Assembly (NCBI GenBank): GCA_025360455.1
Contig: JANYCF010000149.1
Location: forward strand, 1-32,229
Direction: 5' to 3'
Source: Opitutaceae bacterium
GTDB lineage: Bacteria > Verrucomicrobiota > Verrucomicrobiia > Opitutales > Opitutaceae
Length of the DNA stretch: 32,229 nucleotides
A model generated the notes under the pieces. The model searched no databases. It saw only the letters and a list, made by a program, of their open reading frames with translations, and had not been told where the DNA came from. Below are positions 14,950 through 22,877 of the stretch, piece by piece; positions within the stretch are counted from its first letter, which is position 1, and the number at the start of each line of letters is the position of its first letter. The position numbers and the translations under genes were made by a program.

Positions 14950-15077
14950 CTAATTCTCCCCCAGTCCGCCTCCACCCCCGGCCGTTGCGGCACACCACGC
15001 AAGGCACCGTGATAAATCGGCGCCATGGCTGAAACGCTGCCAATTTAGTTACCGCTACTTTCTAATTTTCTCCACAC

Positions 15078-15107
15078 TTGCGCCGCTCAACTCATCTGGC
15101 GTATGTT
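15078..15107 (+). promoter_or_regulatory. possible sigma70-type promoter of the orphan/PIN unit
   Basis: TTGCGC (15078-15083) and TATGTT (15102-15107) are spaced by 18 bp and lie just before the ATG at 15119, which would leave a very short leader. No ribosome-binding site is visible, consistent with a near-leaderless message. Such matches also arise by chance, so this is weak. Confidence 0.25.
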
Positions 15108-15118
15108 GCCTCGCCAAC

Positions 15119-15892
15119 ATGCCACAGCCCGAGACAGTCGAATTTGCCCTCAGTGGCACCGCCCAAGGCGTGGAGATTTCTCCCTCCCATGTGCCGTTCG
15201 GTATGATGCGCAAATTCCACGAGGACGTGGAGCGACTAGTCTTGGGTTCCAACCAAGGTTCATTGGCCGACACTCTTGTGCAGATCCGCCCGGGCTCCTA
15301 TGCCTTGGTGGTGCCCATTCCCGAAAATGTGCGGGAGAGCTTCGAACTCGATATGTCGATTGTCACCAACCCTGACAGCACCGCCCACCCGGACCCGACC
15401 CGTTTGAATGTCCTGCAGAGTTGGCAGAAACGAGCGGCCTTCGATTCCGGAATCATTTATTACGTCCGTCCACAAAGCCCCAAACCGCGCATTCGCGAGC
15501 TGATGATCAATGCCCAGACTGTCTTGCGCCGGCCAAACGAAGACCGCTGGGTACCGGTAGAAATTCTGTTGCTGGGCGAGGTGCGGGAAGCCGGTGGAGA
15601 AAAGACCAATATCCATGTCCGCCTGCGCGACCAAAAACAGAGCGTCATAGTCGCGGTCTCGCCGGAGCAGCTCAAAACGGAGGCTTACCCGCTGTTCAAC
15701 GAGAAGCTCATGCGTGTATCGGCCGAACGCAATCTGCGCACCAAAAAGCTGCAGAAACTGCGTCTCCTCGAATTCGTGCGCTACAAGCCTGAGTTTGATG
15801 AGGCGGCCTTTGCCCGCATGACCGCAGCGGGGGAGAAGGCTTGGGTGGATGTTGCGGATGCGGCCCAATGGGTCCGTGAACAAAGAGGTTGA
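15119..15892 (+). CDS. orphan protein coupled to a PIN-domain gene
   Basis: A 257-aa soluble protein of no recognised family. It opens with 'VEFALSGTAQGVEISPSHVP', has a central beta-rich stretch ('GSYALVVPIPENVRES', 'WVPVEILLLGEVREAGGEKT', 'NIHVRLRDQKQSVIVAVSPE') and a basic segment 'RVSAERNLRTKKLQKLRLLE' near residue 210, then an acidic/helical C-terminus ending 'AAQWVREQRG'. There is no signal peptide or membrane segment. Three bases separate its stop from the ATG of the PIN gene, so they are almost certainly one transcript and probably translationally linked. By analogy with toxin-antitoxin operons, where the upstream gene often encodes the partner that restrains the PIN nuclease, it may be an antitoxin or target-recognition partner. 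Its size is well above the usual antitoxin (70-100 aa), so a defence or RNA-processing pair is an alternative. Confidence 0.75.
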   Translation: MPQPETVEFALSGTAQGVEISPSHVPFGMMRKFHEDVERLVLGSNQGSLADTLVQIRPGSYALVVPIPENVRESFELDMSIVTNPDSTAHPDPTRLNVLQSWQKRAAFDSGIIYYVRPQSPKPRIRELMINAQTVLRRPNEDRWVPVEILLLGEVREAGGEKTNIHVRLRDQKQSVIVAVSPEQLKTEAYPLFNEKLMRVSAERNLRTKKLQKLRLLEFVRYKPEFDEAAFARMTAAGEKAWVDVADAAQWVREQRG

Positions 15893-15895
15893 CCC

Positions 15896-16411
15896 ATGCG
15901 CAACGCGGTGCTGCTGGACACAAGTTTTCTGATCACCTTGGCTGATCCACGTCGCGACCGGCACGCGGTGGCCAAGCAATACTTCCACTATTTCCTGAGC
16001 GTGCGCATGCCGATGGTGATCTCTTCCATAGTCGTGGCCGAGTTCTGCGTGCGCCAGCCGCTGGCCACCCTGCCGCTGGAGCAGTTGATCCTTCTGCCCT
16101 TCACCCACGAAGACGCCGAAGTGGCGGCCTCATTTGATTTCAAGACGTTTAAGGGTGGCGAGAAAGACCGGCAGTCGCTGAAGGATGATTTGAAAATCAT
16201 CGGCCACGCGCATGCCCGAAAAATTGGCTATGTGATTACCGACGATGCCGAGACGATGTTTGCCTATTGCGAAACCCTGCGAAACGCAGGCCGCACGCAT
16301 CTGCACGGCATCAAGCTTCAGACGGGGTTCTCCTTGGGGCATTTCACTCCCGACGGGCAAAAAGACTTCACGGTCGTGATGGAAGAACAGAGCGAATATC
16401 AAGTGGAGTAA
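15896..16411 (+). CDS. PIN-domain ribonuclease-like protein
   Basis: A 171-aa protein with the PIN fold, usually a metal-dependent RNase. Candidate acidic residues are in place: Asp8 in 'VLLDTSFLITLADP', Glu49 in 'VVAEF', Asp97/Asp98 in 'SLKDDLKIIGHAHA' and Asp116/Asp117 in 'YVITDDAETM'. These four sites are the usual D-E-D-D set. It is longer than VapC toxins (about 130 aa) because of a 40-residue C-terminal tail ('GIKLQTGFSLGHFTPDGQKD' and beyond) that carries no known motif. It is the second gene of a two-gene unit with the orphan at 15119. A toxin role is plausible but not shown; PIN proteins can also process RNA. The next 232 bp (16412-16643) contain no convincing gene. Confidence 0.8.
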   Translation: MRNAVLLDTSFLITLADPRRDRHAVAKQYFHYFLSVRMPMVISSIVVAEFCVRQPLATLPLEQLILLPFTHEDAEVAASFDFKTFKGGEKDRQSLKDDLKIIGHAHARKIGYVITDDAETMFAYCETLRNAGRTHLHGIKLQTGFSLGHFTPDGQKDFTVVMEEQSEYQVE

Positions 16412-16643
16412 CCGGGTTATTTGGTTGGAGAATCGCTTTGGCTTCATCGCACTCTATCCTCAGGCAGATGCCGTCCAACCTGACAGCGCTCTCATCGGGC
16501 GACCCCACCAAAGCAAAGCTTCAATGGCCGCACGACTTGCAACTCCCCTCCCGCAGCAAACACGACGAATGCGCCAAGCAACGCGCCCGAGCCAATACTT
16601 AACCGTGAGTGTCGCACTCACTCAATTCCATCTATTCCACCGA

Positions 16644-16988
16644 CTAGGCTGAAGGTGCCGACGTGAAGTTAATAAACAATCGGTCTAAATTACCTGCGAG
16701 AATGTACTCTTTCCTCGATTCATCAAAGGTGATGGCGTCGACCTGAACAATATGACCAACCTCCCAAGATTTATAGTTCTTCCTCCAGTTTTCATCCAAG
16801 CCCTTGGCTAAATAAACAATGAAATAGTCAGAATATTCGTCGGCCATTTCTAAAAATGGTGCATCAAAAACAAGTTCTACCTCTCTATAGCGAATTTTAA
16901 AGGTACGAGCAAAGTCCCAATAGGAACAGTATTCGATCGGAATCCATTTTAAACCATCTCCATCATACTTCTCAGTTTTGGCGTACAT
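16644..16988 (-). CDS. AT-rich orphan protein
   Basis: A 114-aa protein with no recognised family. It is rich in aromatic and acidic residues ('EYCSYWDFARTFKIRYREVE', 'MADEYSDYFIVYLAKGLDEN', 'HIVQVDAITFDESRKEYILA') and looks like a small soluble alpha/beta protein. Hand counting gives about 39% GC for 16681-16980, far below the genes on either side, so recent horizontal gain is likely. Its ATG lies 10 bp after the stop of the anti-sigma gene on the same strand, so it may be read through from that transcript. Size and composition would fit an immunity-type or other accessory protein, but nothing specific supports that. Confidence 0.6.
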   Translation of the reverse strand: MYAKTEKYDGDGLKWIPIEYCSYWDFARTFKIRYREVELVFDAPFLEMADEYSDYFIVYLAKGLDENWRKNYKSWEVGHIVQVDAITFDESRKEYILAGNLDRLFINFTSAPSA

Positions 16989-16998
16989 CTTGAATCAG

Positions 16999-17826
16999 CT
17001 AAAACTTCCCCAGCAGCACAATCGGACCCTCGGCTTTCGGCACGCCGCCTTTCTTCTCGAGGCTGATGGCGAAGGCGGCGACGGAGCTGATGGGCTGGTT
17101 GCCCTTGAAGGCGAGGACCGCTTTGCCATCCGCGCCGGGCTTGAACACGCCGCCGTCCACCGGATTCGGATAGGCGGGATCGACGACCCAGATTTGGTAG
17201 TCCTGATTGTCGGCGATGACGGGGAGCTTCTCGACGGTGAGCAGGCCGGTTGAGAGGCCGGGATCCCACACCGCAATCGCCCGGGCCTCGGGCGTGTTGC
17301 CGGCGAGCGCCGCCAACGCGGTGATCTTGAGGTGCGTGAGATCCTGCTGCGCGCTGAGCTGTTTGCCGAGGTCGTTGATCATCGTCTCGGCGATGAGAGT
17401 GCGTTCCTGCAGCTGCCCTTGGGCGCTTTGGTAGGCGAGTTCGGCGAGTTCGTGTTGGGTACGCAGGTCTGAATTCTCCGAGCGCAGTTTCAGATTTTGC
17501 GAACCGAGCCAAAGCACGGCCAGAGCGAAACCAGCCGCAGCAGCCAGTGGCAGCCAGCGGGTGAACGGAAAAGAAATAACTTTTTCGTCAGCGGGGTGCG
17601 ACGACGCTGCGGGTGCGGCCGCGAGAATACGGGCTTTGAGCGCAGCGGGGGGATCGAACTGCTGCGGGGCCAGCGCGAGGCCGGTGGAGGCTTCGACCAA
17701 GGAGGTGACATACGCCTGCAATTCCGCATTGCCGGCGATTTCTTTCTCGAGATCGGCACGCTCGGCCCCTTCCAGCAGGCCGAAGGCATGCAGGGTGGCG
17801 AGTTCTTCGTGGTGTTCGGTGATCAT
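16999..17826 (-). CDS. anti-sigma factor, RskA type
   Basis: A 275-aa single-pass membrane protein. The N-terminal cytoplasmic part (residues 1-75) is an anti-sigma domain with 'ELATLHAFGLLEGAERADLE', the usual RskA 'YALG-L-x-x-x-E' pattern. A membrane segment at about 91-108 is followed by a coiled-coil-like stretch (residues 112-165, rich in L, E, Q) and an RskA C-terminal domain: 'LPVIADNQDYQIWVVDPAYP' with the family's Y-Q-x-W-x-x-D pattern, then 'VAAFAISLEKKGGVPKAEGP'. It would hold the sigma factor at the membrane until a signal, often by regulated proteolysis, releases it. Its ATG overlaps the sigma gene's stop (17823-17826), which keeps the two in balance. No HxxxCxxC zinc motif is present. 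Confidence 0.88.
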   Translation of the reverse strand: MITEHHEELATLHAFGLLEGAERADLEKEIAGNAELQAYVTSLVEASTGLALAPQQFDPPAALKARILAAAPAASSHPADEKVISFPFTRWLPLAAAAGFALAVLWLGSQNLKLRSENSDLRTQHELAELAYQSAQGQLQERTLIAETMINDLGKQLSAQQDLTHLKITALAALAGNTPEARAIAVWDPGLSTGLLTVEKLPVIADNQDYQIWVVDPAYPNPVDGGVFKPGADGKAVLAFKGNQPISSVAAFAISLEKKGGVPKAEGPIVLLGKF

Positions 17827-18419
17827 GGCTGGAGGGAAAGGGTGTCGCGGAGCTTGAGCAGGCCGCGGCGGATACGGGCCTTGATCGTACCGAGCGGCTC
17901 GTGCAGCCGGGCGGCAATCTCCTGCTGGGTCAGGCCACTAAAGAACGCGAGTTCGATGGCCGAGCGTTGTTCGTGGGGGAGAGCCGTGAGAGCGGCGCGA
18001 ACGGCGCCGGCTTGTTCCTGCATCCCGAGGGCATCGGCGGCCGTGTTGGCCCTGATGTCGGCATCGTTGCCGGGAATATCAGCGGCCGATTCATGCACGA
18101 TTTCGTTGCGGCGTTTCCGCATCCGGATCCGATCAATGGCGCGATTGCGAGTGAGCGTAGCGGCCCAACTGAAAACCGAACCGCGGGCCGGCGAGTAGTC
18201 GGCCGCTTTTTGCCAAAGTTGGAGAAACACTTCCTGCACGATGTCTTGCGCGTCGGCAGTATCGTTCGTCACTTTCAGTGCGAGGGAATATAGTGGACGG
18301 GAGAGTGCATCGTAGAGCCGGCCCAGAGCGGCTTTGTCCTTACGGGCCATGGCCGACATCAGTCCGGCTAGTTCACGGGCGGCGTCAGCGGCACCGGGAT
18401 TGTCGGCGGGGAGGCTCAT
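17823..18419 (-). CDS. ECF sigma factor (SigK-like)
   Basis: A 198-aa extracytoplasmic-function sigma factor. Region 2 is 'LGRLYDALSRPLYSLALKVT' with 'ADAQDIVQEVFLQLWQKA', the core-binding and -10-recognition part. Region 4 is 'LPHEQRSAIELAFFSGLTQQ' with 'EIAARLHEPLGTIKARIRRG', the -35-binding helix-turn-helix. The start is placed at the ATG at 18419 because region 2 then begins after about 30 residues, as usual; the frame continues to 18584 without similarity. The partner anti-sigma gene follows with a 4-bp overlap. Pairing with an RskA-type anti-sigma and the region 4 sequence suggest the SigK/ECF19-type group. The target promoter was not identified. Confidence 0.92.
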   Translation of the reverse strand: MSLPADNPGAADAARELAGLMSAMARKDKAALGRLYDALSRPLYSLALKVTNDTADAQDIVQEVFLQLWQKAADYSPARGSVFSWAATLTRNRAIDRIRMRKRRNEIVHESAADIPGNDADIRANTAADALGMQEQAGAVRAALTALPHEQRSAIELAFFSGLTQQEIAARLHEPLGTIKARIRRGLLKLRDTLSLQP

Positions 18420-18675
18420 GCGGACAGAACGCCGGGGCGATTCCACCCAGAGGGTGAAATCGAGCGGAGCGGAAAGAGCGGTGACGAGAAACATCTCATA
18501 ACTATACGGCTGAGCACGGTAGCGAGATGCCGAGACTTTAAGTTTAACCGGACTTGGCAACGCTGGAATCAGCAGATGAACCACATAGGGCGCATCGCAG
18601 TTTTTGAACAGATCCTCAATTCCGGGTTGGATAGGTGGGCGTGCGCGCTACGCCACTTGCTCGCGCTCTTTGGAC

Positions 18676-18689
18676 GCCTGCAAGCAGGC
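18676..18689. repeat. GCCTGC-AA-GCAGGC palindrome
   Basis: A perfect 6-bp stem with a 2-nt spacer, followed by GCTGCCTACC. It is made of the same GCAGGC/GCCTGC core as 2921-3007 and 18748-18830 but in the opposite nesting order. Confidence 0.6.
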
Positions 18690-18747
18690 TGCCTACCATT
18701 AATGATATATGGGTTCTTGTTGTTTTCAGTGAGTCGTAGGTCTGGCT

Positions 18748-18830
18748 CGGAGTAGCTACAGGCCTCTGTGCCTGTAAGGTTCAAATACGCGCGCCGCACT
18801 CGGCAGGCAGGGACGCCTGCCGCTACTCCG
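18748..18830. repeat. 83-bp intergenic palindromic element (double hairpin)
   Basis: The ends form a perfect 9-bp inverted repeat, CGGAGTAGC (18748-18756) and GCTACTCCG (18822-18830). Inside are two hairpins with 6-nt loops: TACAGGC/GCCTGTA (18757-18776) and GGCAGGC/GCCTGCC (18802-18821). The layout, with GTAG...CTAC ends around two (G)CAGGC hairpins, is that of the element at 2921-3007. Confidence 0.85.
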
Positions 18831-19019
18831 AACTGGTCCAACGGAGGTGCCACAAGCGAGGGAGAACCTTCTTTACCCACTGGAAACAGCGAGGAACCAT
18901 CTATGGGTTCAACAGGATTTGAAAACACGCCTCTCGGTCCAAAAACGGAGATGAGCCCGGTCACCGGCGAGGTCGTCAGAGCGCCGGCAAGAGACTGGCC
19001 TTCTGCAGGAAATCTATCC

Positions 19020-19796
19020 ATGTTCCCAACCCAAACAGTTATGTCGTCTATCCCGTCAACCGACCGACCCGAGGACCGCGAGCCCCGCGCGTTTGCGACT
19101 TCCAACTGGAGCATGATTGCCCAAGCAGGCGCATCGGACTCGGCCGGCACCCGGACGGCCCTGGCGCAACTCTGCCGCGTTTATTGGTATCCGCTCTACT
19201 GGTTCTCCCGCAGCCGGGGACTTTCCCAACACGACGCGGAGGACCTCATTCAGGCTTTCTTCGAAGATCTGTTGGAGCGTAATGCCATTGCCAAAGCCGA
19301 CGCCACGCGTGGACGCTTTCGTACGTTCCTCCTCACGTCGCTGCGCAATTTTCATTCCCACCAACGGGAGCGGGCGGGCACGATCAAGCGCGGTGGCGGG
19401 ATCGAGCTGATTTCGCTCGATGCGGTGAGTGTCGCCGAAAATCGCTTTCAACATGAGCCGGCCACGGAGAGTTCGCCGGAAAAACTCTTCGACCAAAAAT
19501 GGGCGCGGAGCGTGCTCGATGCCACCCTCGCCCGTCTCCGCCGCGAGTATACGGCCGCCACCAAGCAGCTTTGGTTCGACGAATTGAAAGTCGTCCTCTG
19601 GGGCGGACGCGGTGAAGTGAGCTATGCGGAGATTGCCGTCCGCCTCGGCTCAACCGAAGGCGCGGTCAAGGTGGCGGTCCACCGGTTGCGCACGCGCTTT
19701 AAGGAAAGCCTGCGCGACGAGATCGCGCAGACGGTACTCAATCCCGCCGAAGTTGACGACGAGATGCGCCATCTGCTCGCCGCCGTGAGCCTGTAA
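19020..19796 (+). CDS. ECF-like RNA polymerase sigma factor next to a Ser/Thr kinase
   Basis: A 258-aa sigma factor of the kind common in Planctomycetota and Verrucomicrobiota beside Ser/Thr kinases. Region 2 is 'LAQLCRVYWYPLYWFSRSRG' and 'LSQHDAEDLIQAFFEDLLER', followed by 'GRFRTFLLTSLRNFHSHQRE'. Region 4 is 'EVSYAEIAVRLGSTEGAVKV' and 'AVHRLRTRFKESLRDEI', a clear helix-turn-helix. No separate anti-sigma gene is adjacent; the kinase at 19845 may take that role. The ATG at 19020 has AGGA nine bases upstream; an ATG at 19041 is the alternative. The last codons overlap a promoter-like -35 element for the kinase. It is the best candidate to read the TGTAACC-N14-(C/G)GTTAG promoters at 19792, 26288 and 28640, although this is inferred from position. 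Confidence 0.85.
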   Translation: MFPTQTVMSSIPSTDRPEDREPRAFATSNWSMIAQAGASDSAGTRTALAQLCRVYWYPLYWFSRSRGLSQHDAEDLIQAFFEDLLERNAIAKADATRGRFRTFLLTSLRNFHSHQRERAGTIKRGGGIELISLDAVSVAENRFQHEPATESSPEKLFDQKWARSVLDATLARLRREYTAATKQLWFDELKVVLWGGRGEVSYAEIAVRLGSTEGAVKVAVHRLRTRFKESLRDEIAQTVLNPAEVDDEMRHLLAAVSL

Positions 19797-19818
19797 CCTT
19801 TTCCGGTTAGTGCGTTAG
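19792..19818 (+). promoter_or_regulatory. ECF-type promoter before the kinase gene
   Basis: TGTAACC (19792-19798) and CGTTAG (19813-19818) with a 14-bp spacer. The -35 element includes the stop codon of the sigma-factor gene. Expected transcription start is near 19826, giving a leader of about 20 nt. The same motif at the same spacing lies before the TonB receptor and TIR-TPR genes. Confidence 0.6.
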
Positions 19819-19844
19819 AACCCCACATACACTCTGACCATCGT

Positions 19845-22742
19845 ATGAATCCTGCCGTCATCTGCCAGCGCTGCGGTGTCACCCTGTCGGCGCTCTCCAA
19901 CGACGGCCTGTGCGCCGGGTGCATGTTGCGCTCGGTGTTTGAGGAATCAGATGCCGAAGGCATATCGGCTCCGCCGCGCCTGACGTTGCCACGCACCTTC
20001 GGTACCTACGAGTTGCTGGAGGAGCTCGGCCGCGGCGGCATGGGCGTGGTCTATCGCGCCCGCCAGCAGGCGCTGAATCGCATCGTCGCGTTGAAACTCC
20101 TGCTGGGCGGCGTGTATTCGAGCGAGGCGATGTTGCGGCGTTTCCAAATTGAGGCCGCCGCTGCCGCTGCGCTCCGGCATCCGGGCATCGTGGCGATCCA
20201 CGATTACGGCGAATTCGAAGGCCAACCTTACTACACGATGGAATTGATGGAGGGTCGAAATCTCGCGCAGGTGGCCGAGGGTCGCCCCCTGGAAGTGCGC
20301 CGCGCCACTCGCTACCTGCGGCAGATCGCCGACGCCGTACGCTATGCCCACGGGCGAAATATTCTCCATCGCGATCTCAAGCCGTCCAATATCCTGATCG
20401 ATCACGATGACCGCGCCCGCGTGGCGGATTTCGGCATGGCGAAACGACTCGATCTCGACAGCGGCGTCACGCTCACCGGCCAGCTCGTGGGTTCGCCCAA
20501 CTACGCGGCACCGGAACAAGTTTCCGGCCGCGATAAAGACGTCGGCGTGACGACCGACCTCTATGCGCTCGGCGCTTTGCTTTATCATTTGCTCACGGGG
20601 CGTCCGCCGTTTCTCGCCGCGACGCTGGAGGAAACATTACGATTGCTGCACGGCACCGAACCGGTCGCGCTGCGCGAACTCAATCCCGGTGTGCCGCGCG
20701 ATCTGGAGACGATCTGCCTGAAGTGCCTCGCGAAGGAGCCCGCCCGTCGCTACGCAACTGCCGCAATGCTCGTCGAGGATTTGGACCGTTTCCTCAGCGA
20801 CCGTCCGATTCAAGCCCGGCCGCCGAGCATAGCCTATCGCGCCCGTAAATATGCGCGGCGCAATCGCACGCTGGTCATCGCGACCGGGGCCGTGTTTATT
20901 TCACTTGTGGCCGGGCTCGGCGTGGCGCTGACCGGCTATCGCCGTGCCGTAGTGCAGCAGCGCGCGACGCAGGCGGCGCGTGCGCAGGCGGAAAATCTAG
21001 TTGGTTTCATCATGCGCGATTTGCAGCCGAGCCTGCTCGCGCACGGTCGGTTGCCGGTAGTGAAAAAAACCATGCAGGAGACCATCCGCTATTTTGAGGC
21101 CCTGCCACCGGAGTTGCGCAATCTCGCCGCCCTGCGCGGTCATGCACAAGCGCTCGAAACGCTGGTGGCCTTTTCCAGCCGGGTGGAAGTCAATCCCCTC
21201 GGCCAGCCTGATCCGCCCGTGGCGCATGATGCCGCCGAACGGGCCCTGCAATTGCGCCGGGCGATCTTAGCCGTCGATTTGAACGACGCCGATTCGGCGG
21301 CGGCGGCGATCGAGGACGAGGCGCTCGCCGCCAATAATAGCGGCCATTCCGACGCGTTCGACTGGAAGAAACTCAATGGCGATGGCACCCGGCGCTATCG
21401 TGAGCTTGAACAGCAATTTCCCGGCAATCTCCGGGTGAAGATCGGCTTGGCCAAGCTACTTTCCGAGCGCGGGTGGTGGGAGCAGAATCTCGAAATGATC
21501 AACGAGTCCGTGCAGCGCTGGGAGCAGCTCATCGCGGCCCAGCCGGACGACATGGAACTGCGGATCAATCACGTCTTGAGCCTGGGCGGCATCGCGGAGA
21601 ATTATAAGCAAAGGCATGACGGCGCAAAATCGCTGGTCGCAGGCGAGAAAACCGTCGCCGCCGCGGCGGCACTGCTCCAGGCCGATCCCACCAATCTCCG
21701 GGTCATCAGTATCGCTGCCGCGATGACCCGGGAACATATTTGGTGGAGCGAACCCACCGCCCCAATACGAGCGATCGAGGCCGCCAAGACCGCTCAAGGC
21801 TACTATCGGAAACTTAGGGAATTGGATCCCACCAATGCCGGCTGGCGCGAATATGAAATGGAGCTGGTGGGATTCGAGGCCGGTTTGTTGCTCATGGAGG
21901 ATCGGCCGGAGCCTGCTCGAAAAATAGTGGACGATCTGCTCGCACACGCCGAACCCATTGCGGCCTCGCCGGGCCAACGCGTACTCATAAACTTGCTCGT
22001 CACCTCGGGTGAACTGGCCGCGGCGACCGGCGATCAATCCGTGGCCCGGTCCCGACTTCGAACCGTCCGAGACGGAGTAAATGATTATCCGCTCACATTT
22101 CCCGAACATACGGTGGATCGCGCCGTGGCCCGCTTCACCTGGTGGCGCGCGCAGGCGAAGCTCGTGGCTGCTTTGCAGGACTGGCCGGAACTCGAACGTC
22201 TTGGCCATACGATGAGCGAAGAGATGGAACGCAACCTGCGTGAAATCCCCGAAGGCAAAAACCAATTCCTGCCCCGCCAAGCCGATACAAAGGGATTTCT
22301 CGGCAAGGCCCTGCTCCGACAGGGTAACGCCCAGAAAGCCGTCGCGCTATTGCAGGAGGCGACAGCCGGCTTGCGCGACGAAAGTGACTGGACCTTCATC
22401 AACGAACGCCGGGAAGATCTGGCCGTCTTGAACCATGAGGACCTACCGGAAGCCCTGCGGCTCACGGGCAATAGCGGCCAAGCGCGCAGCCTGCTGGAGA
22501 CAGCGCTGAAAGAGGCTGAGACAAATTTTGCGCAGGGCCCCCAACGCTGGATCGCCCGGCGCGCGGTCGTGGAGGCGACGTTGCGACTGGTGGAGGTGTT
22601 GAATCCAAAGAATGCCACGGAGGCCGAGCAGAGAAAGAAACTGCTGGGGCGCGCAGCAGAATTATTCAGCGGTCCGGAGGTCGAGGCGAAGATGAATGCC
22701 CGTGATCGCGAGATGAAGGCGAAGATTGAAGCGCTGCGGTGA
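19845..22742 (+). CDS. membrane Ser/Thr protein kinase with zinc ribbon and TPR-like sensor part
   Basis: A 965-aa eukaryotic-type protein kinase. A zinc ribbon opens the protein (C7-x2-C10 and C23-x2-C26). The kinase domain (about 55-320) has the glycine-rich loop 'LGRGGMGVVY' (61-70), Lys84 in 'VALK', 'HRDLKPSN' (175-182), DFG at 195-197 and 'GSPNYAAPEQ' (216-225), so all catalytic residues are present. One membrane segment lies at 342-363. The remaining 600 residues are helical with repeated A-x-x-L-x-x-D-P-x-N/T patterns, such as 'LRELDPTNAGWREYE', and look like a TPR-type region; on this topology they would lie outside the membrane. It is encoded 48 bp after the sigma gene and has its own ECF-type promoter. 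By analogy it may phosphorylate or sense for the sigma factor. No ribosome-binding site is seen before the ATG. Confidence 0.93.
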   Translation: MNPAVICQRCGVTLSALSNDGLCAGCMLRSVFEESDAEGISAPPRLTLPRTFGTYELLEELGRGGMGVVYRARQQALNRIVALKLLLGGVYSSEAMLRRFQIEAAAAAALRHPGIVAIHDYGEFEGQPYYTMELMEGRNLAQVAEGRPLEVRRATRYLRQIADAVRYAHGRNILHRDLKPSNILIDHDDRARVADFGMAKRLDLDSGVTLTGQLVGSPNYAAPEQVSGRDKDVGVTTDLYALGALLYHLLTGRPPFLAATLEETLRLLHGTEPVALRELNPGVPRDLETICLKCLAKEPARRYATAAMLVEDLDRFLSDRPIQARPPSIAYRARKYARRNRTLVIATGAVFISLVAGLGVALTGYRRAVVQQRATQAARAQAENLVGFIMRDLQPSLLAHGRLPVVKKTMQETIRYFEALPPELRNLAALRGHAQALETLVAFSSRVEVNPLGQPDPPVAHDAAERALQLRRAILAVDLNDADSAAAAIEDEALAANNSGHSDAFDWKKLNGDGTRRYRELEQQFPGNLRVKIGLAKLLSERGWWEQNLEMINESVQRWEQLIAAQPDDMELRINHVLSLGGIAENYKQRHDGAKSLVAGEKTVAAAAALLQADPTNLRVISIAAAMTREHIWWSEPTAPIRAIEAAKTAQGYYRKLRELDPTNAGWREYEMELVGFEAGLLLMEDRPEPARKIVDDLLAHAEPIAASPGQRVLINLLVTSGELAAATGDQSVARSRLRTVRDGVNDYPLTFPEHTVDRAVARFTWWRAQAKLVAALQDWPELERLGHTMSEEMERNLREIPEGKNQFLPRQADTKGFLGKALLRQGNAQKAVALLQEATAGLRDESDWTFINERREDLAVLNHEDLPEALRLTGNSGQARSLLETALKEAETNFAQGPQRWIARRAVVEATLRLVEVLNPKNATEAEQRKKLLGRAAELFSGPEVEAKMNARDREMKAKIEALR

Positions 22743-22783
22743 GGTGTAAGACGGCAAACGCTATGGTCCCGGATTTCAGGTGG

Positions 22784-22841
22784 GGGCCGGACCGCTGGGC
22801 CGGTCGCGAATATCCAAACGGCGCGCCCAGCGGTCACGCCC
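22784..22841. repeat. palindrome between convergent kinase and TonB genes
   Basis: Arms 22784-22800 and 22825-22841 match at 15 of 17 positions, with a perfect core GACCGCTGGGC/GCCCAGCGGTC and a 24-nt loop. It lies in the 135-bp gap between two convergent genes. There is no T-run on either side, but a stem this strong could act as a two-way transcription barrier. Confidence 0.75.
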
Positions 22842-22877
22842 TACCCCAGAAGTTAAAACGACCCACCCCGATTCATC

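Larger units (their letters stand above)
18420..19019. other. 600-bp gap between two divergent sigma operons
   Basis: No convincing gene was seen. The stretch holds two palindromic repeats (18676-18689 and 18748-18830) and the upstream regions of both divergent sigma-factor genes. The open frame leading into the second sigma gene (18768-19019) is repeat and low-complexity DNA, without protein similarity. Confidence 0.6.

Noticed and set aside
16425-16652. Possible transposase C-terminal remnant ('GDPTKAK' in one frame, 'MAARL' in the next)
   Set aside because: The resemblance to REP-associated transposase tails needs a frameshift and covers only about 15 residues, too little to support.
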